64,000 nt of DNA from Bifidobacterium sp. N4G05 (GTDB lineage Bacteria; Actinomycetota; Actinomycetes; Actinomycetales; Bifidobacteriaceae), in NCBI RefSeq assembly GCF_002742445.1, contig NZ_NJNQ01000005.1, positions 1-64,000 on the forward strand, given 5' to 3'. A program made the translations under genes and the position numbers. The notes beneath the pieces were generated by a model. That model saw only the letters and a program-made list of their open reading frames with translations, ran no database searches and was not told the origin of the DNA. Below, piece by piece: positions 46,732-59,024 of the stretch (its first letter is position 1; every line of letters begins with the position of its first letter).

Positions 46732-48411
46732 ATGACACAACACACCATACGCCGCCGATGCGTAGCATTCCTCGCCATTGGCGCTATGGCGGCCCTCGCC
46801 ATGCCGAGCACGGCCCAAGCTGCTCCACAATTAGCCGATCTGGGCGTCAAACAGTCCATGAGCGTGAAAGCAAGCAACGGGGAAAGCCTCGAAGGCAAGG
46901 ACCTCCGCGCCATCCAACTCGCCACATACACTGCGGCAAGCGTGGACGGCAACACGATCGTCGGCTACGATCTGACCACGAACACGGCATTGGCGCCAGA
47001 CATCACCGCGGCGGCCAAAACAGCCGGAGCCACCGACGCGAACCTCACCGTCAACGGCAAAAACGATCCGATGGCGTGGGTGGTGAAGAATCTGACCGAC
47101 TCACGCAGCGATCTGTGGAGCGGAAAGCTACGCAACTTCTGCAATAGCCTCGCCAAACAAACCAACTTCGCCAAGCAGGAGGGAACGGCGGTTGCCACAG
47201 CCAGCCAAGACAAAACCACCATGTCGACCGGCAACGTACTTGTGCCGGGAATCTACGCCATCGTGGACCGTACCCCGGCAACAACCACGCCAAGCAGCGG
47301 AACCGCCGTCAAAACGACCGCGTCCATCATGATGATGAACGGCACCGCGGTCAACGGCATCAGCCAACTGCGCACGGCCAGTGGTACGACCTTGACGCTC
47401 GGACAGGTGATCTACAAGGTATCCAGCGTGGAAGCACCCGATAAGAAAGTCAACGTCGGCAGCACGTGGAAAGACAGCGCATCCGAAGCGATAGGCAAGG
47501 ATCTGACCTACCGCGTGACGCAGAAAATCCCTAACTGGACAGGCTATGATCACTACCATCTCGCGTTGAATGACAAGCTTGGCACAGGCCTCGACTACGT
47601 TTCGCTCACTTCGATTACCGTCGGAGGCAAAGCATTGGCAGACACGTTCTACAAGGAAAACGTCAACGGCAAAACCATCAGTTGGCTGTTCGGCGTCAAC
47701 GGAGACATCCTCGCTTCAGACGCATCAAAGGCAGCCCTGCCGGTCGGTTCGACGATCACCGTCACCTACACGGCCCGCCTCAACGGCAACGCGGTCATCG
47801 GAAGCCCCTGCAACGTCAACTCCATCGACTTGGAATACTCCCATAACCCCAACGCATGGCAGGACCACAACAACCAGCCCGGCAACGAGGTCAAAGTCTG
47901 CACCGGTGAAATCGCATTGCGTAAGGTCGACGCCAAAAACCAAAAGCTCACCGGCGCGAAATTCACCATCGCCCAAGGCTCCAGCGACACAACACCTTTG
48001 AAACTCGTGTCACTCGGCAACGGCACCTACCGCCTCGCCACCAGCGACGACACCACAACCACCACCACGTTCGAAGCCGGAGAAACCAAAATCCAAGGAC
48101 TCAAAGGCGAATACACCATCACCGAAACACAAGCGCCCCAAGACTACTCGTCGCTCATGCTACCCAGCGCGGTCGTCACCGTCAACGTTGACGACGCCAC
48201 CATGACATGGAGCATCGACGTCAAATCCGACCCCAACAACCTCATCAAAAAAGATGATAGCCACACCGTGGTCGTCACTAACATCCGCACCATCACCGAA
48301 ATGCCGTTGACCGGCGCGGCAGGATTGACCATGCTTTTTAGCATCGCAACGCTCCTCTTCATAGGAGGCATCGTAATGCTGCGTATGTGCAAATCAGCTG
48401 ACGACCGCTAA
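46732..48411 (+). CDS. fimA: sortase-dependent pilin (FimA/SpaA type)
   Basis: This 559-residue surface protein has a signal peptide (cleavage near residue 30, STAQAAPQ), a D1/D2-type pilin body and a SpaA-like domain (~395-500) with the E-box in YTITETQAPQDY. It ends with the sorting signal MPLTGAAGLTMLF, a membrane helix and a basic end (sorting signal from residue ~524). This fits a pilus subunit. I could not find the usual YPK pilin lysine motif; the candidate lysines are in EAPDKKVNV. GAAGGTG precedes the ATG. It is followed by a class C sortase gene. No minor pilin gene is present in the locus, which is unusual, since bifidobacterial pili usually have two subunits. Confidence 0.9.
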   Translation: MTQHTIRRRCVAFLAIGAMAALAMPSTAQAAPQLADLGVKQSMSVKASNGESLEGKDLRAIQLATYTAASVDGNTIVGYDLTTNTALAPDITAAAKTAGATDANLTVNGKNDPMAWVVKNLTDSRSDLWSGKLRNFCNSLAKQTNFAKQEGTAVATASQDKTTMSTGNVLVPGIYAIVDRTPATTTPSSGTAVKTTASIMMMNGTAVNGISQLRTASGTTLTLGQVIYKVSSVEAPDKKVNVGSTWKDSASEAIGKDLTYRVTQKIPNWTGYDHYHLALNDKLGTGLDYVSLTSITVGGKALADTFYKENVNGKTISWLFGVNGDILASDASKAALPVGSTITVTYTARLNGNAVIGSPCNVNSIDLEYSHNPNAWQDHNNQPGNEVKVCTGEIALRKVDAKNQKLTGAKFTIAQGSSDTTPLKLVSLGNGTYRLATSDDTTTTTTFEAGETKIQGLKGEYTITETQAPQDYSSLMLPSAVVTVNVDDATMTWSIDVKSDPNNLIKKDDSHTVVVTNIRTITEMPLTGAAGLTMLFSIATLLFIGGIVMLRMCKSADDR

Positions 48412-48435
48412 CCGGCATCCAACGATAGGAAACAC

Positions 48436-49476
48436 ATGACGGTCCCCACGCACGACAAACCCCGACACAAAAACACGTCGGCAAAACGCAACATCATCCG
48501 ATGGTGCGTGGGAACCGCCATGCTCACCGCAACAGCACTCATCATCAGCATCCCCCTGATCATGCGCGCCGAAGACAACATCCAACAAGCAGCCAACGTC
48601 AAAGCATACGCAGCCACCGTCACCAACACCACAGACACGACAATCCAAGAAAGCAAAAGGCAGGCAAAACTCTACAACGCACGCCTCATCAACCGAGCCA
48701 AACCGCAAACCGACGATCCAGCAGACAACTCAACCAACAACCAAACCGACAACCAAACAAAGGATAAAACCCCAACACAAAATCCCATCGAATACAACCA
48801 ACAACTCATCATCCCACCCAGCGACGTCATAGCAACCATCAACTACCCAAAACTCGGCATCAACCTACCCATACGCCACGGAACCAGCGAACAAGTGCTC
48901 GCCATCGGCGCCGGACACTGGAAAGGAACATCCCTACCGATCGGGGGAGCGGGAACCCACACCGTCATCACCGCACACCGAGGCCTCGCCGACAAACTCA
49001 TGTTCACCAAACTCGACCAAGCCCGCGAAAGCGATGAATTCACCATCACCACCCTCGATGAAACCCTCACATACCAAGTGCAAACCATCCGCACCATCAC
49101 CCCCGACGATTTCACCTGGATAAACAAACACGACGACACCGCCGATCAGGCCACGCTCATGACCTGCACCCCATACGGCATCAACACACACCGACTCCTC
49201 GTCACAGGAACACGCATCCCAAACCACGACGAATGCCCGCCCGAAACAGGCTGCCTCACCGACGGAACACTCACCGCCACAGCGTTCGTGCTCACCACCG
49301 TATGGGCAATCATCATCGCGCTCGCACGCCACAGTTACAATGAAATGCATGATCGACGAAGTATTGTTCCTACGCCACGGACGCACCGCCTACAACCTCG
49401 CAAGACGACTGCAAGGCCAAATCGACATTCCCCTCGACATCGTCGGCAGGTGGCAGGCCGACCAAAGCGCTTATGA
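48436..49476 (+). CDS. srtC: class C pilin-polymerising sortase
   Basis: This 346-residue protein has an N-terminal membrane segment (residues ~20-42), a charged Asn/Thr/Gln-rich linker and a sortase domain. The catalytic histidine is in ITAHRGLA, the cysteine in LMTCTPYGINTHR and the arginine follows in THRLLVTGTR. A second membrane segment (~285-305) is typical for pilin sortases. After it the frame runs on for ~45 basic residues that coincide with the start of the next gene (49340), overlapping it by 137 bases. AGGAAAC precedes the ATG. Either the native tail is longer than usual or a stop codon was lost. Confidence 0.9.
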   Translation: MTVPTHDKPRHKNTSAKRNIIRWCVGTAMLTATALIISIPLIMRAEDNIQQAANVKAYAATVTNTTDTTIQESKRQAKLYNARLINRAKPQTDDPADNSTNNQTDNQTKDKTPTQNPIEYNQQLIIPPSDVIATINYPKLGINLPIRHGTSEQVLAIGAGHWKGTSLPIGGAGTHTVITAHRGLADKLMFTKLDQARESDEFTITTLDETLTYQVQTIRTITPDDFTWINKHDDTADQATLMTCTPYGINTHRLLVTGTRIPNHDECPPETGCLTDGTLTATAFVLTTVWAIIIALARHSYNEMHDRRSIVPTPRTHRLQPRKTTARPNRHSPRHRRQVAGRPKRL

Positions 49477-50191
49477 ACTCGTCAAAAAGTACTATTGGGC
49501 GAAAGTCGCGCACCTCGCCGACCATAATGACGAACTCGCCCAACCCGCGTACAAGGGCGCGTATCTCGCCGATATCGACGAAATCAACGAGGCGCCGGCC
49601 GCAAGTCGACGCATGGTCGTCGTGTCGTCAGACCTTTTCCGCGCCCAACAGACCGCCCACGCCATTGCCGACCTTCTCGGACTTGACGTAGTCCTCGACC
49701 CGCACCTGCGTGAACGCAGCTTCGGCGAATGGGAGGGCATGACCCGTGAGGAGATCCTCGAACAGTACGCCGACGACTACCATTCATGGCGCGCCCACAC
49801 CGGGGGCGAAACCAAGCATGGCGTCGAAAGCCGCCGCCACACCGGCCAGCGTGGCGCCCAAGCCATCCGAAGCATCATCGCCGAACATGCCGGCGATTCC
49901 ATGCCAACCACGCTGCTCGCCGTCGGCCACGGATCATGGATCGTGGCCACCGTCGCCGTATTGCTTGACATGGATCCGGACGATCTCAACAATCTCGGCG
50001 CCATGCGCAACGCCTTCTGGACGCGGATGAGCGTCGATGCCAGACGTGGCCCCGCCGAACCCGACACATGGCAGTGGAAGCTCGACGCCTTCAACCAAGG
50101 CCCGGCCATCGCGGCGCTTACGGACTGGGAGAATGGGCCGAAGGAATTGCGCGGCCCGAACATGCCGTTGTGGAAGCCCATCATGCAGTGA
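49340..50191 (+). CDS. histidine phosphatase family protein, paralogue 2
   Basis: This 283-residue protein shares the catalytic LRHGRTAYN, RLQGQIDIPLD-VGRWQ, RERSFGEWEGMTREE and the second histidine in AVGHGSWI with paralogue 1 at 41689. It has an extra insert (~45-75) after the first motif. The start may be the ATG at 49340 or at 49349; neither has a good ribosome binding site. Its first 137 bases overlap the sortase gene. Substrate unknown. Confidence 0.85.
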   Translation: MKCMIDEVLFLRHGRTAYNLARRLQGQIDIPLDIVGRWQADQSAYELVKKYYWAKVAHLADHNDELAQPAYKGAYLADIDEINEAPAASRRMVVVSSDLFRAQQTAHAIADLLGLDVVLDPHLRERSFGEWEGMTREEILEQYADDYHSWRAHTGGETKHGVESRRHTGQRGAQAIRSIIAEHAGDSMPTTLLAVGHGSWIVATVAVLLDMDPDDLNNLGAMRNAFWTRMSVDARRGPAEPDTWQWKLDAFNQGPAIAALTDWENGPKELRGPNMPLWKPIMQ

Positions 50192-50235
50192 CATGCGGTA
50201 ACCCACGGTGGGCCATTGCTCACCGTGGGCGCATG
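50192..50235 (+). terminator. hairpin after the second histidine phosphatase gene
   Basis: CCCACGGTG and CACCGTGGG pair (50202-50229), with an outer CATGCG/CGCATG stem. No T-run. The remaining ~190 bases to corA hold no gene. Confidence 0.65.
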
Positions 50236-50426
50236 CGGCGAACATGAATTCTCGATGAAATCTCCGGCTTGTGGTCGGTTAGCTCCCAAGGTTGGACTAT
50301 CCTAAATAAGGTTGTTTGCCCGAATGGCCCCTGAGCGGCTGCGAAAAGCTGGTCGCAGTAGGCTATGGGATTCGGGCTGCCGTACAGCGATAGAACGTTG
50401 GGAAGCGCGAAAGGCGGGTGAGAAAC

Positions 50427-51380
50427 ATGTTGAGAATGTTCAGAACGATTAACGGCCAGGTGGAGCAGATCCAAAAACCCGAAAACGGATCCTGGTTATG
50501 CCTTTCGGATCCGACCGATGTGGAGCTCGCCAACGTTTCCATGGAAACCGGCGTCGATCTCGCCGACCTGCGCGCCCCACTTGATGACGAGGAACGGTCC
50601 CGTGTGGACGTGGAAGACGATTACACTATGATCATCGTCGACATTCCAACCGTCGAGGAGCGTGGCGGGCGAGACTGGTACGAGACCATCCCGTTGTCGA
50701 TCATCATCACGCAGTCGGCCATCATCACAGTCTGCATGCAGGACACTCCGGTGCTGCACCCGTTCATGGAAGGCACGATCCGCGGTTTCAACACGTATAT
50801 GAAAACGCGTTTCATCCTGCAGATACTGTACCGCAACGCCACCATGTATCTGCGGTATCTGCGCATCATCGACCGTGAAAGCGACAAGCTCGAACTCAAG
50901 CTGCGCCATTCCATGCAGAATCGTGAGATCCTCATGCTGCTCGAATTGAGCAAGACGTTGGTCTATTTCACCACGTCGCTCAAGTCGAACGAAATCGTGA
51001 TGGAAAAGCTGACCACGCTGCCGCGCATCAAGCAGTATCCGGAAGACGAGGATCTGCTCGACGACGTCATCACCGAAAACAAGCAGGCTATCGAGATGGC
51101 CAACATCTACAGCGGCGTTCTTGCCAACATGACCGACGCGTTCGCGTCGATCGTGTCGAACAATCTGAACAACGTGATGCGCATCTTCACGATCATCTCC
51201 ATCACGCTGTCGATTCCGACGCTGGTTTTCTCGATGTACGGCATGAACTTCCAGGATGGCGGCATGCTTGGCATGCCGTTGACAGACAAGCCGTGGGGCT
51301 TCGCCGTGATCATCGGAATCTCGCTGGTCGTTTCGGCCATCGTCACCTGGTTCCTGACACGTTCACGCATGTTCAAGTAG
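50427..51380 (+). CDS. corA: CorA-family magnesium/cobalt transporter
   Basis: This 317-residue protein has a large cytoplasmic domain (alpha/beta then long helices, ~1-250) and two C-terminal membrane helices. The selectivity loop YGMNF follows the first helix (ISITLSIPTLVFSMYGMNF), as in CorA channels. GGCGGGTGAG precedes the ATG at 50427; a GTG at 50418 is a weaker option. Transport of Mg2+ is the expected role. Monocistronic. Confidence 0.93.
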   Translation: MLRMFRTINGQVEQIQKPENGSWLCLSDPTDVELANVSMETGVDLADLRAPLDDEERSRVDVEDDYTMIIVDIPTVEERGGRDWYETIPLSIIITQSAIITVCMQDTPVLHPFMEGTIRGFNTYMKTRFILQILYRNATMYLRYLRIIDRESDKLELKLRHSMQNREILMLLELSKTLVYFTTSLKSNEIVMEKLTTLPRIKQYPEDEDLLDDVITENKQAIEMANIYSGVLANMTDAFASIVSNNLNNVMRIFTIISITLSIPTLVFSMYGMNFQDGGMLGMPLTDKPWGFAVIIGISLVVSAIVTWFLTRSRMFK

Positions 51381-51400
51381 AAGCGCGTAGAATCGCGCGT

Positions 51401-52258
51401 ATGCAACGTCTGTCACGAAACATTTTCGCGTTGGTATGCGCCGCTTCGGTCGTATTGGGCACGAGTGCGTGCGGCACTTCCATTTCCGTCGTCACCAATG
51501 GTCTTGCGCAAGGGCCGACCATTGCGATTGGTGTGGCCGCGGACCAGCCGGGATTGGGTTTTCTGCATGGGGGAGAGTATTCGGGTCTCGATATTTCCGT
51601 GGCGCAATATGTGGCGAATGTGCTGGGATTCGCGCAAAAACAGATCGTGTTCAAACAGGTGCTGCCGTCGACGCGTGTCGCGTCGCTTGAAGACGGCACT
51701 GTGGACATGGTGGTTGATGCTTTCGCCGCTGATGATGTTCAGGATGGTGAGGTTGAGCTTGCAGGACCGTATCTGACCGTGCATGCGGCATTACTGGTGC
51801 GTTCCGACAGTGCGGGAACCATCACCGGAACCGATGATCTTGCCGGGAAAACGGTATGCGTGGCCAAAGGCGGAATGCCCGCCGATAACGTGCGAAATCT
51901 TGCGGAGGATGTGACCGTGAGCGAACGCGACACGTATCCGCAGTGCGAGACGGCATTGATGATCGGGCAAGCGGACGCCATTGCGGCCGATGACGCCATA
52001 GCGGCTGGCCTCGCATCCAACAGGGGAGGCGGGTACCTTAAGGTCGTGGGCGAAACGTTCGGAGAACGCTCGTATGCGATCGCGGTCAGATCCGGCCAAT
52101 CCACGCTTGCCAAACAGGTCGACACCGCATTGCGGTCCATGATGGACGACGGCTCGTGGAAGCAGGCCGTAGACGAGATGAAACAGTCGACTGGCTACGT
52201 TCCCGACATGTCGATCAACCCTCCCGCGATGACGCTCTCAGCGGCGTCAGAAGGCTGA
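51401..52258 (+). CDS. solute-binding lipoprotein (amino-acid type, family 3)
   Basis: This 285-residue protein has a lipoprotein signal (SVVLGTSAC lipobox) and an SBP family 3 fold: GVAADQPGLGF, YSGLDISVAQYVANVLGF, then EDGTVDMVVDAF. The C-lobe has LAGKTVCVAKGGMPADNV and TALMIGQADAIAADDAIAAGL. It would bind an amino acid or polar solute. No ABC permease or ATPase is adjacent. The ATG at 51401 is not preceded by a clear ribosome binding site and lies 20 bases after corA. Confidence 0.85.
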   Translation: MQRLSRNIFALVCAASVVLGTSACGTSISVVTNGLAQGPTIAIGVAADQPGLGFLHGGEYSGLDISVAQYVANVLGFAQKQIVFKQVLPSTRVASLEDGTVDMVVDAFAADDVQDGEVELAGPYLTVHAALLVRSDSAGTITGTDDLAGKTVCVAKGGMPADNVRNLAEDVTVSERDTYPQCETALMIGQADAIAADDAIAAGLASNRGGGYLKVVGETFGERSYAIAVRSGQSTLAKQVDTALRSMMDDGSWKQAVDEMKQSTGYVPDMSINPPAMTLSAASEG

Positions 52259-52352
52259 CGACCGTCGCCTTGCGTGACGCTTTGCAAACAGCTTCTTACA
52301 TAATGATTGGCGCCTTGCGAAGTGTCCAGTTGCGCGGCTAGTTTCATGCATT

Positions 52353-55325
<2,973 letters not shown>

Positions 55326-55398
55326 TATTTCGAAAACTTTCGGAACCAACGGCCGCTGACAAGGTTTCCAACAGGATGTGAACCGTTCCCGCAGAAAA

Positions 55399-55461
55399 CG
55401 ACACGCCGAATATGTGGATAACTTGCATCCTCCGACCACAGGGGCCGTTTCGACTGGACAG
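55399..55461 (+). repeat. dispersed 63-base element, copy 2
   Basis: The same ordered blocks as copy 1 (30917-30979), also 63 bases long. The stem arms differ: TATGTGG/CCACAGG here. It is located between leuS and comEA and lies just before a 14-bp hairpin. Confidence 0.75.
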
Positions 55462-55462
55462 C

Positions 55463-55498
55463 ATGCCCATGCATCCTCCAATTTGGATGCATGGGCAT
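55463..55498 (+). terminator. 14-bp perfect hairpin after leuS
   Basis: ATGCCCATGCATCC and GGATGCATGGGCAT surround an 8-base loop. It covers an in-frame ATG (55491) of the comEA frame, so would hide that start if transcribed. Confidence 0.65.
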
Positions 55499-55577
55499 TA
55501 CTATTACCCCGCCAAACAGGCGGAACAGGCAGGCCGAGATCACATCGCCGGCCACGCGGCGGCTGCGTGGACTTGGC

Positions 55578-56267
55578 ATGCCCGAAACGCATGAAAGGAA
55601 CGCGCGCGGGCAAAACATTCGCAGCGAACATGTCCCTCCCGCAATCCCTGAAGCATCTGTGGCAATCGCGGCAACTGCAACGCCTGAAATATCCCGTGAA
55701 CAAACGTCGGAGCCTGCGAAACCCTCATTGCGGGATCTGGCCGGAGTCAAACCTGCCGACACGCCGACGGAACAGGACGGGCCCAAACGTGATCGTCCAC
55801 GACTCGTCTTTCAGCCAATCCACGCGGTCATCGCCATATTCACCCTGTCGTGCGCACTGTGTGCAAGTCTGACCATGCTTGTGCAACAGGCCATCCACTA
55901 CAGCGCACTCCAACAGACGCAGATCACGCAATCCAAACAATCTCAGGCGAACGGAACCACGAAAGACGGGACGTCATCCGCGGCAACAACACCAAACCAG
56001 CAGCCTTCCATGGAACAGAACGGCCAGAACAAGCAAACATCCGAACCAACGGAACCTTCCGATCCGGCTGACGGTCTGTTGAATATCAACACCGCCGGAT
56101 CCAACGAACTACAAACCTTGAAAGGCGTAGGCCCGGTGACCGCGCAGCGCATCATCGACTACCGCAATCAGATCGGCCGTTTCGACAATGTCGATCAATT
56201 GTTGGAAGTCAAAGGCATCGGCGAGAAAACGCTGGCGAAATTCCGAGACCAAGTGTGCGCACGATGA
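55578..56267 (+). CDS. comEA: ComEA-like helix-hairpin-helix DNA-binding protein
   Basis: This 229-residue protein has a cytoplasmic N-terminus, one membrane segment (AVIAIFTLSCALCASLTMLV) and a Gln/Thr-rich linker. Tandem helix-hairpin-helix motifs at the C-terminus (LLNINTAGSNELQTLKGVGPVTAQRIIDYR, DQLLEVKGIGEKTLAKFR) bind DNA without sequence specificity. The SLBB domain usual between membrane segment and HhH is absent. The start is uncertain: an ATG at 55491 gives 29 more residues but lies within a hairpin. Its stop overlaps the comEC start. Confidence 0.88.
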   Translation: MPETHERNARGQNIRSEHVPPAIPEASVAIAATATPEISREQTSEPAKPSLRDLAGVKPADTPTEQDGPKRDRPRLVFQPIHAVIAIFTLSCALCASLTMLVQQAIHYSALQQTQITQSKQSQANGTTKDGTSSAATTPNQQPSMEQNGQNKQTSEPTEPSDPADGLLNINTAGSNELQTLKGVGPVTAQRIIDYRNQIGRFDNVDQLLEVKGIGEKTLAKFRDQVCAR

Positions 56268-58015
56268 GAGGAAACACGTTCGAATGGCGGAATAGGGAGC
56301 AGGGGAGCAGGGATTGGCGTCTGCTGCCAGCCACCCTGTGCGGGTGGGCGGCGAGTCTGACCATGCATGCGGGATTCGACTACTGCGTCGAACAGGAAGG
56401 CAAACTCGGCATGATTCCGCTCGTTTTAGTGTTGTCTGTGCCATTGCTGGCATTATTGGGATTGTTGGGATTGCCGTTCATGCGGTCTCCTATCCTGCGC
56501 CTGCCGGTTGGCGTGCGGCGGGCGGTCGCGGCACGGCATTTCAGCATTATCGTATGCGTGGTCGCGGCGATGGCATGCGCGTCTTCCGCGTTGGCCTACG
56601 ACGTATTGCAATGGAGGGATGCGGCCTCGTACGCGGCCAGAAACGGCGAAAGCGACGTTATTGCACTGGTACGCACGACATCCCCCGCAGTGAATTCGAA
56701 CAGACGTACGAACGATTGCCAGATCGATGCGACACTTTCGACGATCACGGCAAGCCAGGTCACGCAACCAAGCATGATGCGGGTGCGCGTCTATGCGGAC
56801 CGGCCGGACTGCGGCACACTCAAACAAGGCGGCGAATACCGGATGCGGGGCACGCTCGCCATATCGCAATACGGTACCATGCCGCTATGGCTGACGGACA
56901 TCGCCTCCGTGGAACGCATACGGGCACCCAATCCCGCATTGCGCGTCATCGACATGATGCAGCAGGCGTTTTTCGAACAGACGTCACGGCTTTCCGACCA
57001 AGGAAAAGTACTTGTTCCCGGACTGACATTAGGCATTCTCGGACAGGATTACATTCCACCAGACAGCGGCAATGGCAAGACTGGCACGGGCATTGATTCC
57101 ACATACGCCAATCTGCTTGAAGACGCCTTCCAACGTTCGGGCATACTGCATCTGATGGCGGTCAGCGGCGGGCATCTCGCGGTTATCGCCACTCTGATAC
57201 GTACCACCTGTTCGTTTTTCCTATTGCCGAGACGCGTCACGGCCATCGCCATCGGCATGTCATACATCATGCTGTCGATGTGCGTGTTCCCCTCCGATTC
57301 GGTGTCACGAGCCCTGCTGATGGGTTTGGCCGGAGCGGGCTTCCTGTTCCTCGGGCGAAGAACACAGGCTTTGACCGCCCTCAACTGGACCACTTTGGGC
57401 ATGCTCATGGTCAATCCGCACATGTCACGCAGTTTCGGATTCGCACTATCATGCGCGGCCGTGCTCGGCATCGTACTGTTCGCAGGGCCGTTAAGCGCAT
57501 GGCTCACGCCGATCATGCCGGCGTTCATCGCACAGACCATGGCCATGACCATAGCCGCGCAATTGTTCACCCTGCCGATCCAAGTGCTCATCGAACCGGA
57601 ACTGCCCGTCTACTCCATTCCGGCCAATCTGGTCGTCGCACCCTTCGTGGGCTTTTCCACACTTGCTGGACTCGCCAGCCTCGCCATCTCATGGATACTG
57701 CCAAACATGGGATCCATGTTCGCCAACCTGGCGTCCTGGGGTACCGCCGTCATGGAACTCATGGCCCTCAACCTCGGATCGGGAGAGCAAGCCACCATTC
57801 CATGGACCGGAGGCGCGGGCGGCGCTCTGCTGATCATCCTCGTCGAAGCCGTCGGATACATGGTCGCACGACTCGCCGGCACACTCTTCTTCCGCATCGC
57901 AACACCAGAACCAAACCTGCCAGGCCGACGACTCATACACAATCCCGTCGAACGCGTGAAAGCATGGGGCGAACGAACCCACAACACGCTCAAAACCATG
58001 AAATGGAACAAATGA
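56264..58015 (+). CDS. comEC: ComEC-like DNA-uptake channel, competence domain only
   Basis: This 583-residue membrane protein has an N-terminal soluble OB-like domain (~110-215) between helices and a C-terminal competence region with ~8 helices. The family core is HLMAVSGGHLAVIATLI and SYIMLSMCVFPSDSVSRALLMG. The metallo-beta-lactamase-like nuclease domain that ends many ComEC proteins is missing; the protein ends shortly after the helices. Start ATG overlaps the comEA stop (ATGA). The C-terminus continues to a stop 33 bases before holA. Confidence 0.9.
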   Translation: MRGNTFEWRNREQGSRDWRLLPATLCGWAASLTMHAGFDYCVEQEGKLGMIPLVLVLSVPLLALLGLLGLPFMRSPILRLPVGVRRAVAARHFSIIVCVVAAMACASSALAYDVLQWRDAASYAARNGESDVIALVRTTSPAVNSNRRTNDCQIDATLSTITASQVTQPSMMRVRVYADRPDCGTLKQGGEYRMRGTLAISQYGTMPLWLTDIASVERIRAPNPALRVIDMMQQAFFEQTSRLSDQGKVLVPGLTLGILGQDYIPPDSGNGKTGTGIDSTYANLLEDAFQRSGILHLMAVSGGHLAVIATLIRTTCSFFLLPRRVTAIAIGMSYIMLSMCVFPSDSVSRALLMGLAGAGFLFLGRRTQALTALNWTTLGMLMVNPHMSRSFGFALSCAAVLGIVLFAGPLSAWLTPIMPAFIAQTMAMTIAAQLFTLPIQVLIEPELPVYSIPANLVVAPFVGFSTLAGLASLAISWILPNMGSMFANLASWGTAVMELMALNLGSGEQATIPWTGGAGGALLIILVEAVGYMVARLAGTLFFRIATPEPNLPGRRLIHNPVERVKAWGERTHNTLKTMKWNK

Positions 58016-58048
58016 ATCTTGTCCACCGATACAGCGAGATTGAATACT

Positions 58049-59023
58049 ATGCCGAAACCATCCGCAGCGACCTTCCACCTCATCTATGGAGGCGACCCGT
58101 ACCTCAACGAGCAAGCCGTACGCGACCTGCGCCACCAAGCGCAACGCAAACATCCCGACGCGGAAACCATCGAACTCGATGCAACCAACGCCGACCATTA
58201 CGCCTTCGACGAAGCGGTAAGCCCATCACTGCTCTCCGAACAGTCAATCGTCATCGTATCCAACCTGCAAAACGCCGACGACAAACTCGGCGAAACCATG
58301 GTCTCCTACTGCAAGCAAGCCGTCAACAATCCAACCGAAACCAGCATCGTCATCTGCCAGCATGAAGGCGGCATCAAAGGCAAACGACTCATCGACCAAC
58401 TCACCAAAGCCGGAGCCGTCAAAGAAACCGTTGCAGACCTCAAAAAAGCCGAAGCGAAACTCAACTTCACCATACAATGCTTCGAGCGACGCAACCGACG
58501 CATCGAACCCATGGCCGCACAACAACTCGTAGCCGTACTCGGCGACAAAACCGGCGAACTCGCAGCCATGGCAAGCCAACTCTGCTTCGACTTCGACGAC
58601 AATCCCATAACATTGGAACGCGTCAACCAATACCTCACCGCCAACCCCCAAGTAGACGGCTTCCGCGTGGCAGACCTCGCACTCTCCGGGCGGACAGCCG
58701 ACGCCATCATCGCCATGCGCGCCTCGGTCGAACAAGGCACCGCGCCAATCGCACTCATCGGAGCGCTCGCCATGAAACTACGCACCATGGCCAAGGCGTC
58801 AGCCGTACGCTCCGGCACCATCAGCGAGGCGGAAGCGAAAACCAATTCATGGGTGCTGAAAAACGCCACCAGGCAGCTTCCCGGATGGACATCCGACGGC
58901 ATGAGCCGATGCATCCAAATGCTCGCATGGGCCGACGAACAAAGCAAAACCAACGGATCGGACCCGGTCTACGCGCTGGAACGATCCATCGAACTGATCA
59001 GCAACAAAGGACGAACCAACTAA
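58049..59023 (+). CDS. holA: DNA polymerase III subunit delta
   Basis: This 324-residue subunit of the clamp loader has the HolA fold: LIYGGDPYLNEQAV at the N-terminus (the place of the degenerate P-loop), a long helical middle, and LSGRTADAIIAMRASVEQGTAPIALIGALAMKLR in the lid domain. It loads the sliding clamp at the replication fork. The comEC-holA order is widespread in actinobacteria. TTG at 58019 is an alternative start. Confidence 0.92.
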   Translation: MPKPSAATFHLIYGGDPYLNEQAVRDLRHQAQRKHPDAETIELDATNADHYAFDEAVSPSLLSEQSIVIVSNLQNADDKLGETMVSYCKQAVNNPTETSIVICQHEGGIKGKRLIDQLTKAGAVKETVADLKKAEAKLNFTIQCFERRNRRIEPMAAQQLVAVLGDKTGELAAMASQLCFDFDDNPITLERVNQYLTANPQVDGFRVADLALSGRTADAIIAMRASVEQGTAPIALIGALAMKLRTMAKASAVRSGTISEAEAKTNSWVLKNATRQLPGWTSDGMSRCIQMLAWADEQSKTNGSDPVYALERSIELISNKGRTN

Positions 59024-59024
59024 C

